DNA of 64,000 nucleotides from Enterococcus durans NBRC 100479 = LMG 10746 (GCF_001544215.1 NZ_BCQB01000006.1:1-64000); one strand, 5' to 3'. Numbered from the stretch's first letter, positions 19,937 to 28,463 are shown. Notes: generated from the sequence alone by a model not told the origin. Numbers and translations are program-made.

Positions 19937-20938
19937 CTACTGTTCTTTTAATAAATTTTGTAATGTATCAAATGCTGCACCTGATTGAATCACTTGTTCT
20001 GCTTCCTTGATGCCTTCTCTAATTGACTGAACTTTAGCACCTGCTAGAAAACCTAATCCCGCATTTAGGAGAACCGTTTCGTAATACGGTGTTTTCTCAC
20101 CTTTTAATACCGATAATAGAATCTCTTTATTTTTTTGAACATCGCCTCCGGTAATGGCAGTCAATGGCAGTGACTCCAAGCCCACTTCTTCTGGTGAAAA
20201 TGAAAACTCACTGACTTTTCCTGACTGATAAAAAGCACAATGGGTCTTGCCGCCCAAATTGGCTTCGTCCATTCCCTGATAGCCATGAAGAACTAGTGCT
20301 TGTTTTCTCCCTAACTTTCCTAATGTTTCAGCAGTTGATGCTAGTGAATCTCCTGCATAGGTCCCCATCAGCTGATACTCTAATGGATACGGATTGATCA
20401 ATGGACCAATCAAGTTAAAGATCGTGGGTGTAGCTAATTCTTTACGCACACTCATGACTGCTCTCATTGCAGGATGCATTGCAGGGGCAAAGAGAAAAGC
20501 AATCCCAACGTTTTTTAAAAGATGATCGATTTGTTCTTTGCTGTTAGTGATGGTAACGCCTAATGCTTCCAACACATCTGCACTTCCAGAGCGACTTGAG
20601 ATACTGCGATTGCCATGTTTTGCCATAGGGATTCCCCCACCTGCAAGAACAAATGCCGCTGTCGTACTGATATTGAAACTTTGTGAATGATCGCCACCAG
20701 TACCACAATTATCCATTACCCCAGTTGGTGCTTTTTCCATTGGAATCGCCCGCTTTTGCATCACATGAGCCAAGCCTGTCAATTCTTCTGTACTTGCCCC
20801 TTTTACCTTCAATCCGATCAACACACCGCTGATCTGGTTTGCGGTCACTTCTTGATCAAACATTGCAGTCGCTAATTGTTCCATTTCTGCTTGTGATAAA
20901 TCTTTTTGCTGATAGATACGTTCAAATAGTTGTTGCAT
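19937..20938 (-). CDS. trpD: Anthranilate phosphoribosyltransferase
   Basis: This 333-residue enzyme transfers phosphoribose from PRPP to anthranilate. The PRPP/Mg motif GVMDNCGTGGDHSQSFNIST is followed by MAKHGNRSISSRSGSADVLE and NLIGPLINPYPLEYQLMGTY, all intact. It overlaps trpG by 17 bases. It has no fused glutaminase; trpG is separate. Confidence 0.95.
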   Translation of the reverse strand: MQQLFERIYQQKDLSQAEMEQLATAMFDQEVTANQISGVLIGLKVKGASTEELTGLAHVMQKRAIPMEKAPTGVMDNCGTGGDHSQSFNISTTAAFVLAGGGIPMAKHGNRSISSRSGSADVLEALGVTITNSKEQIDHLLKNVGIAFLFAPAMHPAMRAVMSVRKELATPTIFNLIGPLINPYPLEYQLMGTYAGDSLASTAETLGKLGRKQALVLHGYQGMDEANLGGKTHCAFYQSGKVSEFSFSPEEVGLESLPLTAITGGDVQKNKEILLSVLKGEKTPYYETVLLNAGLGFLAGAKVQSIREGIKEAEQVIQSGAAFDTLQNLLKEQ

Positions 20939-21464
20939 CAGTAATCCCTGCTTTCTGTAAAAATTCCGTTAAATAGTCTTCCCCATTTTCAGTACCGATA
21001 GATTCTGGATGGAATTGCAGTCCATATATCGGGTATTCCCGATGTTTCATTGCCATGATGTAGCCATCCACTTCTGCGGTGATACAAAGTTCTTCCGGAA
21101 AATGTTCTTTTGACACAATCAATGAATGATAACGCATGATTTTCTTGTTGTTGATCACCGATTGCTTTCCATGCATGATTGTGGGTGCAGATACGATCTT
21201 TGCACCAAATACTTCACCAATGGCTTGATGCCCCAGACATATTCCTAAAATTGGTTTCGTTTGATAGAACAATTGGATCAATTTTTCTAGATCACCTGCT
21301 TCTGCTGGTTTTCCAGGTCCCGGTGAAAGAATGATGCCATCTGCTTTGCGAGCGACTTCCAACAGTCGTTGGTCGTCATTTCGTAAGACGATGATCTCCG
21401 TATCTGGAAGTAAATGAACCAAGTTATACGTAAAAGAATCATAATTATCGACTAATAAAATCAT
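20922..21464 (-). CDS. trpG: Anthranilate synthase glutaminase subunit
   Basis: A 180-residue class-I glutamine amidotransferase; catalytic Cys in ILGICLGHQAIGEVFGA, His/Glu in YGLQFHPESIGTENG. It supplies ammonia to TrpE. It overlaps trpE by 4 bases (ATGA) and trpD by 17 bases. Such enzymes may also serve para-aminobenzoate synthesis; the position in the trp operon makes the anthranilate role primary. Confidence 0.93.
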   Translation of the reverse strand: MILLVDNYDSFTYNLVHLLPDTEIIVLRNDDQRLLEVARKADGIILSPGPGKPAEAGDLEKLIQLFYQTKPILGICLGHQAIGEVFGAKIVSAPTIMHGKQSVINNKKIMRYHSLIVSKEHFPEELCITAEVDGYIMAMKHREYPIYGLQFHPESIGTENGEDYLTEFLQKAGITDATTI

Positions 21465-22825
21465 TTTCTTACCTCCAATAGCCCTTTCGCTTTTTGTAAT
21501 GTTTCAAAATACTCGCTTGTCGGATCAGAATCATAAACAATCCCCGCACCTGCTTGCACGTACGCTTTTTTGCCTTTCACTACCATCGTGCGAATAGCAA
21601 TGGCAAAATCTGCTTGGTTGTCTTGCGAAAAGTAGCCAACTGCGCCTGCATAAATCGAGCGTTTCACTGGCTCCCACTCGTAAATGCGTGTCATTGCGCG
21701 AATCTTAGGTGCCCCACTGACCGTTCCTGCCGGCAAAGTTGCTTTCAGCGCATCCATCGCAGAAAAGCCAGTTTTCAATCGGGCTTGCACAAGTGAAACG
21801 ATATGCATGACAAAGCGGTAACGTTCAACTGTCATGAAAAGAGGAACAGTTACAGAACCATGTTGTGCGACTTTCCCCAGATCATTGCGCCCTAGATCGA
21901 CTAACATCTGGTGTTCTGCGATTTCTTTCGGATCGCTTATCAATTCTTTTGCTAACTGATCATCCAGCTCTTTACTTGCTCCACGTTTTCGAGTGCCGGC
22001 AATCGGGTTCGTTGTCACGATCTCCCCTTTGACTCGAACTAAACTTTCAGGGGAACTCCCGATAATCGTTGCTTGAGGGAATGGTAAAAAATAAAGATAA
22101 GAAGAAGGGCTGGTCACTCGTAATTGACGATAGTAATCGAAAGGATCAATCGTAAAATCTACGCTTAATCGTTGCGAAGGAACCACTTGGAATAAATCAC
22201 CCTCTCTGATTTTTTGTTTTGCTTCTGTAACGATCTGTTCAAATTTTTCTTGTGAAAAATTACTCTTGAATTGTAAGGACAACGAAGGTAGCTCACTTCC
22301 TTCTCCTTCATTCATTGTTCTGATTTTTTGCTCGATAGTTTCTAATCGTTGTGCTAACACTTCTTCCGTTTCATGGCTGTAGCTATTGCTCGCAACGATA
22401 GTTATTTCTTGCTGTTGATGATCATAGATCACGAATGATTCGTAGAGATAAAATTGCATGTCTGGTAAGCCCAATTCATCTTCTGGAATCGTTCCTATCT
22501 CCTCGTAACACGCCGCAATGTCATAGCCTACATAGCCAATAGCCCCACCTTGAAATGGGAGCTCTTCATGTAGTTCTTCTTCAACCAACACGTATTTTTC
22601 AAGTTCTTTCAGCGGGTCCTTACAGCGGTACGTCGTTTCATCAAACGAAAACTCTCCTTCTGCATATTTGACGTGATGCGCTGGATCAAATGCAATGACT
22701 GAATATCTGCCATTTTCTTTTTCTCTGGGGATGCTTTCCAATAAACAGCTTTTTTCATCTCGCAGGCGATAATACAAATTGATTGGCGTTAAACAATCGC
22801 CATTGACTTTCTTCGTTTTTCTCAT
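21461..22825 (-). CDS. trpE: Anthranilate synthase component I
   Basis: A 454-residue chorismate-using enzyme and first gene of the trp operon. The tryptophan-feedback motif LLES is present (CLLESIPREKENGRY), as are the catalytic stretches IREGDLFQVVPSQR, NPIAGTRKRG, LVDLGRNDLGKV, ATLPAGTVSGAPK and GAGIVYDSDP. Length is normal and intact. Expression is controlled by two tandem T-box leaders upstream (22850-23385). Confidence 0.95.
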   Translation of the reverse strand: MRKTKKVNGDCLTPINLYYRLRDEKSCLLESIPREKENGRYSVIAFDPAHHVKYAEGEFSFDETTYRCKDPLKELEKYVLVEEELHEELPFQGGAIGYVGYDIAACYEEIGTIPEDELGLPDMQFYLYESFVIYDHQQQEITIVASNSYSHETEEVLAQRLETIEQKIRTMNEGEGSELPSLSLQFKSNFSQEKFEQIVTEAKQKIREGDLFQVVPSQRLSVDFTIDPFDYYRQLRVTSPSSYLYFLPFPQATIIGSSPESLVRVKGEIVTTNPIAGTRKRGASKELDDQLAKELISDPKEIAEHQMLVDLGRNDLGKVAQHGSVTVPLFMTVERYRFVMHIVSLVQARLKTGFSAMDALKATLPAGTVSGAPKIRAMTRIYEWEPVKRSIYAGAVGYFSQDNQADFAIAIRTMVVKGKKAYVQAGAGIVYDSDPTSEYFETLQKAKGLLEVRK

Positions 22826-22849
22826 TTTTTTCTCTTCCTTCCTTTTATG

Positions 22850-23118
22850 TAAACAAAAAAAGCCCCCAAGTCAGACGAAGTCCAACTTGAGGGCGGATGT
22901 ACCACGGTGCCACCTCAATCATATGCTAAAAAAGCATATCTCTATCGACCATCTAACAATGGTCTTTCTCTGTAACGGGAGTTCCCGTCATCCCCTACTT
23001 TGGTTCAAGGATGCTCGGACAAGTCCATTCACTAAGCAAAAAATACTTCCTTCTCATCATCGGAAATTTTCTGTGATTTTTCTTTTCTTAGCTACTTCTC
23101 TTGTCATTGATTTTTTTA
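22850..23118 (-). promoter_or_regulatory. T-box riboswitch 1 (tryptophan), proximal to trpE
   Basis: On the minus strand the T-box core AGGTGGCACCGTGG is at 22915-22902, followed by a GC-rich terminator (GCCCTCAAGTTGGAC...GACTTGGGGGC plus T-run, 22894-22855). Upstream are the GGGAACTCCCG stem and the AATGGACTT segment, whose TGG (23027-23025) fits the tryptophan specifier. Uncharged tRNA-Trp would stabilise the antiterminator and allow trpE transcription. The full stem I was not folded here; the specifier call rests on position and on the same motif in the second copy. Confidence 0.88.
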
Positions 23119-23387
23119 TCTAAAATACAAAAAAGCCCCCAAGCCAGACAAAGTCCAACTTGAGGGCGGATAATCCACGGTGCCACCTCAATCATATGCT
23201 AAAAAAACATATCTCTATCGACCGTCTAACAACGGTCTTTCTCTATAACGGGAGTACCCGGAAGTCCCTACTTGATTCAACACTTCAGTCCAAAAGTCCA
23301 TTTCACATCATCCACTTACTGATCCGCAGCCCCATCAGCTCTCTGAAAAGATCGATCATGTTACTTCTCTTTTGTAAGACACTTATT
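23119..23387 (-). promoter_or_regulatory. T-box riboswitch 2 (tryptophan), promoter-proximal
   Basis: A second complete T-box lies in tandem: core AGGTGGCACCGTGG at 23188-23175, terminator GCCCTCAAGTTGGAC...GGCTTGGGGGC plus T-run at 23167-23127, and a GAAATGGACTT specifier region with TGG at 23300-23298. The 3' halves of the two copies are almost identical (CATATGCT...AGCATATC stem, GGTCGATAGAGATATG), so one probably arose by duplication. Two terminators in series would make a tighter switch than one. Confidence 0.88.
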
Positions 23388-23394
23388 TTTGATA

Positions 23395-23423
23395 ATAATA
23401 CGCTCTCTTATTTTACTTGTCAA
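23395..23423 (-). promoter_or_regulatory. Promoter of the trp operon
   Basis: On the minus strand TTGACA (23423-23418) and TATTAT (23400-23395) are exactly 17 bases apart, immediately upstream of T-box 2. This is a near-consensus sigma-A promoter with an expected start near 23388. Confidence 0.85.
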
Positions 23424-23431
23424 TACTTTTT

Positions 23432-24031
23432 TTAGTCAAAATAAGGTAACGGTCCGTTGGCTAAAATTGCCAATTGTTCCTTCGTCGTTCGCTTGATCGA
23501 TAATGGTGGCAACTCATCTAAAGCAAAAAAAGCACTGTTTGATGTTTCACTATTTTCCACAAATGAGCCGGCTAGGATAGTACAAGAAAAAACGAGCTTA
23601 TAATATTGAAAAAGTTGCGGAACATCTTTTCTTACATTTGTATCGAACACTGCAAGTAGTTTATCTGCTGTCACGATGAGCCCCGTTTCTTCTTCAACTT
23701 CTTTTTCGATATTTTCTTTAGGCGAGAGCCCAACTTCTGCAAATCCCCCCGGCAGTGCCCATTCCTTCGTTTTCTTATCTTCAATCAAGAGAACTTTATC
23801 CTCCTGCTTGATGTAGGCTCGAACGTCGATTTTTGGTGTGGGGTATCCTTCGTTTTGCTCTGTTAAACGAAATAGTTCAGCTGAAGTTTCTGTCCCGATC
23901 CCACTCAATAATTCAAGTGCTATCGTCCGCAGCTCTTCATATCTTTCTTTATCAAATACGTCTTTTCCATAAAGTAAGCCTGCTTCTGCAATCGTCAATA
24001 GTCTTCTGTACTGATCAAATCTGGTCTGCAT
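23432..24031 (-). CDS. Nudix hydrolase (ADP-ribose pyrophosphatase-like)
   Basis: This 199-residue protein has a helical N-terminal extension (about 1-60) and a Nudix domain with the box GFAEVGLSPKENIEKEVEEETGL, where Lys replaces the usual Arg before EVEEE. It hydrolyses nucleoside diphosphate derivatives such as ADP-ribose in other members. The stop lies only about 10 bases from the trp promoter -35 box; a separate transcript runs from upstream of 24031. Confidence 0.87.
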   Translation of the reverse strand: MQTRFDQYRRLLTIAEAGLLYGKDVFDKERYEELRTIALELLSGIGTETSAELFRLTEQNEGYPTPKIDVRAYIKQEDKVLLIEDKKTKEWALPGGFAEVGLSPKENIEKEVEEETGLIVTADKLLAVFDTNVRKDVPQLFQYYKLVFSCTILAGSFVENSETSNSAFFALDELPPLSIKRTTKEQLAILANGPLPYFD

Positions 24032-24178
24032 CTCGTTTCTCCTTTATCAGCATCCTTTTCTCAAGTATAAGGATGTTTGAACCAACTGACAAATCCGTCC
24101 ACTTGAACGTAGCATAATTTTAACTTTTCCATTACTTCACTTATCCACATGATTTATAAGCTATTGTCTATGGATCGT

Positions 24179-24937
24179 TTAATCTGTGTAAATTGGTTGA
24201 ATAAAATCTGCTCTCCAGTGTTTGCCTTCCTGATCATAGTCAAAGTACCATATTTGAGAAAATTGCTGTTGTCTCCTACGGCTACCTGAAATAACCCGTC
24301 TATCTCGCCGATCGATCGTGTAATCTAAACAACTGAAATCGATTCGGATCGAGAAGCTTTCTTCATGGATTTTCCGATAATTTTCTAAGCCTTGGATACT
24401 TACCTTTTTAGTATGATTCTTGACCCCATCCGCTTCATTTTCCTGCAGTACCCGTTGATGTTCCTCAAATAGCCGTTGTGTATAGCAGTTTCTCACTTTC
24501 TCGAGAGTTTCATGATCCCAAGCATTTTGAATGGTCAGAAAGATATTTTCTACTGTTGCACATAATTCTTTTTTTTGTTGTTTCGTTCCTGGCATAGCAG
24601 CAAATAGAACATCTTTACGCTTGCGTTCGACTTTATTCCGTTTATAGCGCCTGAAACCATAAGAACCGATGATCGCAAGCGGTGCGATCCACATTCCACG
24701 ACCCACAGGATAGTTACTTGTTTCATAATCGCTGTAATACCTACCTCCTGTGTTCATATAGCCACGAGAACTCGATCTGTTACCAGTCGAAACTCCTCCA
24801 GAACTAAACCCGCCACCGCTACTACCAAAACTACCACCGCCATGTCCACCAGCAACTGCAAAGCAAGCAGTTGGCATAGCAAATAAAGCGAAGAAACATC
24901 CTAAACTCACAACTAGACCGATTATCTTTTTCATCAT
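24179..24937 (-). CDS. Secreted/membrane Tim44-like domain protein
   Basis: This 252-residue protein has an N-terminal signal-like helix (MMKKIIGLVVSLGCFFALFA), a Gly/Ser-rich linker (GGHGGGSFGSSGGGFSSGG), a second membrane helix (about 83-97, WIAPLAIIGSYGF), a basic stretch RRYKRNKVERKRK and a C-terminal globular domain of about 130 residues that resembles the Tim44-like fold (IWYFDYDQEGKHWRADFIQP). Function is unknown; the domain is likely cytoplasmic or cell-surface depending on topology. It is a single-gene unit. Confidence 0.7.
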   Translation of the reverse strand: MMKKIIGLVVSLGCFFALFAMPTACFAVAGGHGGGSFGSSGGGFSSGGVSTGNRSSSRGYMNTGGRYYSDYETSNYPVGRGMWIAPLAIIGSYGFRRYKRNKVERKRKDVLFAAMPGTKQQKKELCATVENIFLTIQNAWDHETLEKVRNCYTQRLFEEHQRVLQENEADGVKNHTKKVSIQGLENYRKIHEESFSIRIDFSCLDYTIDRRDRRVISGSRRRQQQFSQIWYFDYDQEGKHWRADFIQPIYTD

Positions 24938-25082
24938 TATCCTCTTTTAACTAAAATAATATAAAAATCATATCCTTTGTTTCTTTGCACGTCAATATGT
25001 ATTACAATGTATCTAATTTATTGTTCTGGGAACCATTCTCTTCACAGAACAACAGTGTTCAACAATTTAGGGGGAAGTACAC

Positions 25083-25580
25083 ATGCTTGCTGATGCATTA
25101 CTGATCATCGATCTTCAAAATGGCGTCTGTCACCAAGAAGACCACTCAATCGATCATCTCGAACAATTAGTTCTAACTGTTAATTCTTTGATACACAACT
25201 ATTCCGGGCGACCAATCATCTTTGTTCAACATTGCGATGAAGAATTGGTGGAAGGAACCTTTGCTTGGGAGATCATTCCTGAGATCCACACTGAAAAAGG
25301 AACTCATTTTGTCAATAAGATCCATGCCAACTCTTTCTATCAAACAAATCTTCAGGAACTGCTCACGCAATTAACTATCACTTCTTTAGAAGTCTGTGGT
25401 GCTCAAACACAATATTGTGTAGATACCACCGTTAAATTTGCTCATGGATTAGGGTATCAGCTACAAATGCGTAAATCTGCTTCTACTACGTATGATACTC
25501 CTGTCATGTCTGCAGAAACGCTGATTCGTTTTTATGAAGATATCTGGGATGGCCGTTTTTTGACACTCTACGAAGAGTAG
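25083..25580 (+). CDS. Isochorismatase-family cysteine hydrolase
   Basis: This 165-residue alpha/beta hydrolase has the catalytic Asp in ALLIIDLQNGVCH, a Lys in the KGTHFVNKIHANSF segment, and the nucleophile Cys in LEVCGAQTQYCVDTTVK. This family includes nicotinamidases and various amidases; the substrate cannot be fixed. The start ATG 25083 follows GGGGGAAGTACAC. It is a lone gene on the plus strand. Confidence 0.88.
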   Translation: MLADALLIIDLQNGVCHQEDHSIDHLEQLVLTVNSLIHNYSGRPIIFVQHCDEELVEGTFAWEIIPEIHTEKGTHFVNKIHANSFYQTNLQELLTQLTITSLEVCGAQTQYCVDTTVKFAHGLGYQLQMRKSASTTYDTPVMSAETLIRFYEDIWDGRFLTLYEE

Positions 25581-25652
25581 TTCTAGGACTTTCTTATCTC
25601 TGACAATGCGTATTGAACAAAAAAAGAATTAAGTTGTATTTACGTAGAAATA

Positions 25653-25743
25653 ACCTCAAAAGTTAGTTGATGTTGCACCCCATGACTCGGATATTAGGCC
25701 AGGTTATGGCGCTCTTCAATGAAAGTCTAACTTTTTTGGGTCA
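25653..25743. mobile_element. Insertion-sequence end remnant or MITE-like element
   Basis: ACCTCAAAAGTTAG at 25653 and GTCTAACTTTTTTGGGTCA at 25725-25743 are inverted and enclose about 60 bases without coding potential. TGACCC-type ends with AAAAGTTAG are typical of IS3-family (IS150-like) elements, so this looks like a solo or internally deleted element. No transposase is left. Two further copies of the end sequence lie at 26412-26456. Confidence 0.55.
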
Positions 25744-25828
25744 CTACATTTTTTCCGATCACCTACCATGTATTTAGTTCAACAATCTAAACTTCCAAAA
25801 CAATTTGAATCCTATGTGTACATTGTAC

Positions 25829-25857
25829 TTGTACGAATCAACAATCTAAGCTAGTAT
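25829..25857 (+). promoter_or_regulatory. Promoter candidate for the antisense antitoxin RNA
   Basis: TTGTAC (25829-25834) and TAGTAT (25852-25857) are separated by 17 bases on the plus strand, just ahead of the RNA segment that overlaps the toxin gene's 3' end. Confidence 0.5.
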
Positions 25858-25863
25858 AAAGAA

Positions 25864-25981
25864 AAGGAGCTATGCGCGAACATAGCCCCCATGTAGAACT
25901 GTTAAAAAGACAGTGACTTTGAATTAATAGTTTTTTGAAACCATCTATCTCTCGTCAAAGTGTTAGATGGTTATTTTTTTT
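25864..25981 (+). ncRNA. Putative antisense RNA antitoxin of a type I module
   Basis: From the promoter candidate the transcript would start near 25864, contain a GCTATG-CGCGAA-CATAGC hairpin (about 25869-25886) and end at the hairpin AACCATCTA...TAGATGGTT with a T-run (about 25939-25980). Its 3' part is complementary to the end of the toxin frame on the minus strand (25971-26057) and to its mRNA tail. Convergent overlap of this kind is known for TxpA/RatA-like type I systems. No expression evidence is available. Confidence 0.55.
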
Positions 25982-26057
25982 GGTCATTACGGTCAATGAT
26001 CAGCAAAACCAATGTCGCAAAAGCGATCATCAGTTGAATTGCTTCAAAAGTTGACAC
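25971..26057 (-). CDS. Holin-like type I toxin peptide (28 residues)
   Basis: GTG at 26057, preceded by AGAAGGGAG, opens a frame of 28 codons: V/M-S-T-F-E-A-I-Q-L then MIAFATLVLLIIDRNDQKK-stop. It has one membrane helix and a short charged tail, matching the small putative holin-like toxin family of Gram-positive type I toxin-antitoxin modules. Such peptides damage or depolarise the membrane when made. A short overlapping leader frame (MPMVHRFIPRRE) lies just upstream. The module sits between insertion-sequence-end remnants, suggesting it was carried in. Confidence 0.72.
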   Translation of the reverse strand: MSTFEAIQLMIAFATLVLLIIDRNDQKK

Positions 26058-26263
26058 TTGCTTACTCCCTTCTAGGGATAAAGCGATGAACCATAGGCAT
26101 CACCCCTTTTTCAAGAGATTAGCCACCATCTTTTCACTTTTCTACTTTAACTTCAGAAGTGATAGCCAAGTTCTCTGTTGCTAGAACAGTAGTCCAAAAA
26201 AAGAAGAAAAAAGAAATTAAATTTTCTCCAGAAGAATATCGTTTAAAGATGATGCAATAACAA

Positions 26264-26377
26264 AAAAAGAATGGGATAAAAGTAAGAAATACTTTTGTCT
26301 CATTCTTTAAAAACGAAGAAACGGTGGGAGCAGAAGCAACTCCTTCGGAAATAAACACTTCTGTCCCAGCCTCTCCC
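26264..26377. repeat. Family B repeat, inverted copy
   Basis: This is a family B element in the opposite orientation: GAATGGGATAAAAGTAAG at 26268 pairs with CTTTTGTCTCATTC, and GGTGGGAGCAGAAGCAACTCC...ACACTTCTGTCCCAGCCTCTCC follows. It contains an open frame of no significance. Confidence 0.75.
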
Positions 26378-26411
26378 AATGATCCAGTTTTATGAGTGCG
26401 CTACATTGTTG

Positions 26412-26456
26412 GTCTAACTTTTGGGGCGCACTTCATTCCCCTAACTTTTTGGGGTT
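26412..26456. mobile_element. Two insertion-sequence-end vestiges at the mdcB stop
   Basis: GTCTAACTTTTGGGG (26412-26426) and CTAACTTTTTGGGG (26441-26454) repeat the end sequence seen at 25653 and 25725. The second lies inside the mdcB reading frame and encodes its last residues (NPKKLGE-stop). They are probably ends of excised or decayed IS3-family elements. Confidence 0.5.
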
Positions 26457-27356
26457 ATTTTTATAACAAACTGGATGCTTATATGTTTTACTAATGTTGA
26501 ACGAGAACACGATCGTTTCCTTGGCTTTTTTTTCCCAACTTTTCACTTCTACCAAAAATATACCAGCTGCCAGCAGATCTGCACTGCCCCCAGGTGAAAT
26601 TTGTTTCTTTTGGCAAAAACGAAGAAGTTCAGAAAAACTAGGATTCGGTAGCAGACATTTACTAGCATCATAAGCCAGTTTTTGCATCTTGAACAATGTC
26701 GTTTCATCGTTACGATGCAACACACAGGTATCTTCAATCGTACTCATCAAGACTAATAACATATGCAACTGCTTTTGCTCTTTTGAATCTGTCGAAAAAG
26801 ACTCATATGAGGTCAATGCATGTGCCAAATTAGGATAGCCTAAGACAGCTTCTTCGTATGCACCATTGACACTATATTTTTTCTTAACGACAAGTCCATG
26901 ACTTTTTTGTTTCGTTTGAAATTTAGAGTCTGGAAAAGCAGCTAATTTTCCCACAGTTTCAAATAATTGGGGATAGTCTAAAGATTCATTACCACTGATT
27001 TTCTGAGAAATGACACTGCTTAAGAGCCCCATGACCCAAATAGCCCCTTTATGTGTATTCACACCATTGGTTGCTTTAAGCATCGCTTTTTCCGCCTGTC
27101 GACCGATTTCTGCAATTTTTTCACGTAATTCTTGGTCGATTGGATGGTTCCACGATACAATAGCCATTTGTTTAAAAAAAGGAGTCAATGACTTAGCTGA
27201 GCGAAGAAACAAAGACAGATCCATATCATGATGGGCACCTGTACTGTGGGCATCCACTAAACCAGGCTTGGGGCTCAATTCCACTTCTGCTATCAATGCT
27301 TTCTCCACAGAATAAGCAATCTGCGCTGCCACCATTTCCCTTTGTTTTTCTCTCAT
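26433..27356 (-). CDS. mdcB: Triphosphoribosyl-dephospho-CoA synthase
   Basis: This 307-residue CitG/MdcB-type enzyme makes the 2'-(5''-triphosphoribosyl)-3'-dephospho-CoA precursor of the malonate decarboxylase prosthetic group. Signatures: LSPKPGLVDAHSTGAHHDMD, NGVNTHKGAIWVMGLL and ISPGGSADLLAAGIFLVE. The start is ATG 27356 behind AAAGGAG. It is the last gene of the mdc operon. Odd point: the final residues (NNPKKLGE) are encoded by an insertion-sequence end, so the native C-terminus may be altered, though the catalytic core is complete. Confidence 0.92.
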   Translation of the reverse strand: MREKQREMVAAQIAYSVEKALIAEVELSPKPGLVDAHSTGAHHDMDLSLFLRSAKSLTPFFKQMAIVSWNHPIDQELREKIAEIGRQAEKAMLKATNGVNTHKGAIWVMGLLSSVISQKISGNESLDYPQLFETVGKLAAFPDSKFQTKQKSHGLVVKKKYSVNGAYEEAVLGYPNLAHALTSYESFSTDSKEQKQLHMLLVLMSTIEDTCVLHRNDETTLFKMQKLAYDASKCLLPNPSFSELLRFCQKKQISPGGSADLLAAGIFLVEVKSWEKKAKETIVFSFNISKTYKHPVCYKNNPKKLGE

Positions 27357-27377
27357 GACAAAAACTCCTTTCATTTT

Positions 27378-28463
27378 TTACTTACTAAATACTTTCTTCA
27401 CGTTAGACCAGATAAGGTGTAAGATCCAGCTTAAAGCAAATGCACAGCTAGCTGTAGCTAAATATGCCACAAGGATCATTATTCCAGAAGGTAATCGCAA
27501 GAAACTATCTTTAAAGAATAGTAACAATACTTGGAATACAAAGACATTCGCTAAATACGTACGATATGCGTACACAGATAACCATTTGAAAAGTGGTAAT
27601 TTAGGTGAATCATTGATGATCATTTTTGAAGCGCCCATGAAGACGGCAAAAATAATAACTAAGCTATACAAACTTTGAATCGTATTCAAGTAAGGAGCGT
27701 TAGCAAAACTCAAATCTCCTGGATGTTCTAATAATGAACGAACAGAAAATAGCGCAACGACTAAGCCTACAGGCAAGAACAAGTAACGAACTCGATTCAA
27801 TACATTGAATACTTCCTTGTGATACATGAAAGCAGCTACGCCATAGATACCATAGATAATAAAACTTAGTACAAATCGATCAAGTAGGTATAAACTTTGA
27901 TGGTATGGTCCATTCAATACTTGTGATTGATAGAATAAATACCAAACAACGTAGATGGCTGTTGAAACGATCATTGTTGGCCAAACATGCTTTTTATTCG
28001 CAAAGAATTTATAGCCTAACCAAACAAAAAACGGCATAAACAATTGGATCTGTAACATCATCACGGTATACCATAAATGTGGCGCTCCGTCACCAGTCAC
28101 ATATTTCAATAAGAAGCTACCTACATTTGTATACGGTGTTTGTTGTTGTACAGCTGGGAATAATCATAGATACGCAGTTGCCCATAATACGTACGGAACA
28201 AATAATTCAAAGAATTTTTCTTTTAAAAATCCCCCGTAAGATATATGTTGACTAGTTTTTACCATATTATAAACAATTGCAAAAATAAACATCGGAGCAG
28301 TATATTTAACCATCACGTAAAATGTTCCAATAAAAGCAGCTGTCGTTTCATTGTGTGCATTCGCTAATGCAAATGATAAAATAGTTTGCATCATTACGGC
28401 AGTTACAGCAGACACTTTTCGGAAATCGCTTACATTGATTTTGATTTTCTTATTTTCAAACAT
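27378..28463 (-). pseudogene. Acyltransferase-3-type membrane protein with in-frame TGA, inside mdc operon
   Basis: Two open pieces in the same frame (28463-28164 and 27378 upward) form one 361-residue protein split by TGA at 28166-28164. Reading through gives ...FVPYVLWATAYL-stop-LFPAVQQQTPYTNVGSFLLK...; a TGG Trp codon is the likely ancestor. The protein has about ten membrane segments and the layout of the acyltransferase-3 family (HLWYTVMMLQIQLFMPFFVW). It lies between mdcG and mdcB with gaps of about 20 bases, so it is part of the operon. No malonate transporter gene is present. A link to malonate is inferred only from position. Confidence 0.78.

Noticed and set aside
22779-23435. Two plus-strand frames of about 90-115 codons with similar sequence
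   Set aside because: They are antisense to the tandem T-box leaders; their similarity reflects the RNA duplication, not coding.
26134-26379. An 81-codon frame on the minus strand
   Set aside because: It is largely made of a family B repeat and shows low-complexity Phe runs; no ribosome site or family match.
28164-28166. TGA read as selenocysteine or tryptophan in the acyltransferase gene
   Set aside because: No SECIS-like structure was evident and enterococci use the standard code; a TGG to TGA change explains it.
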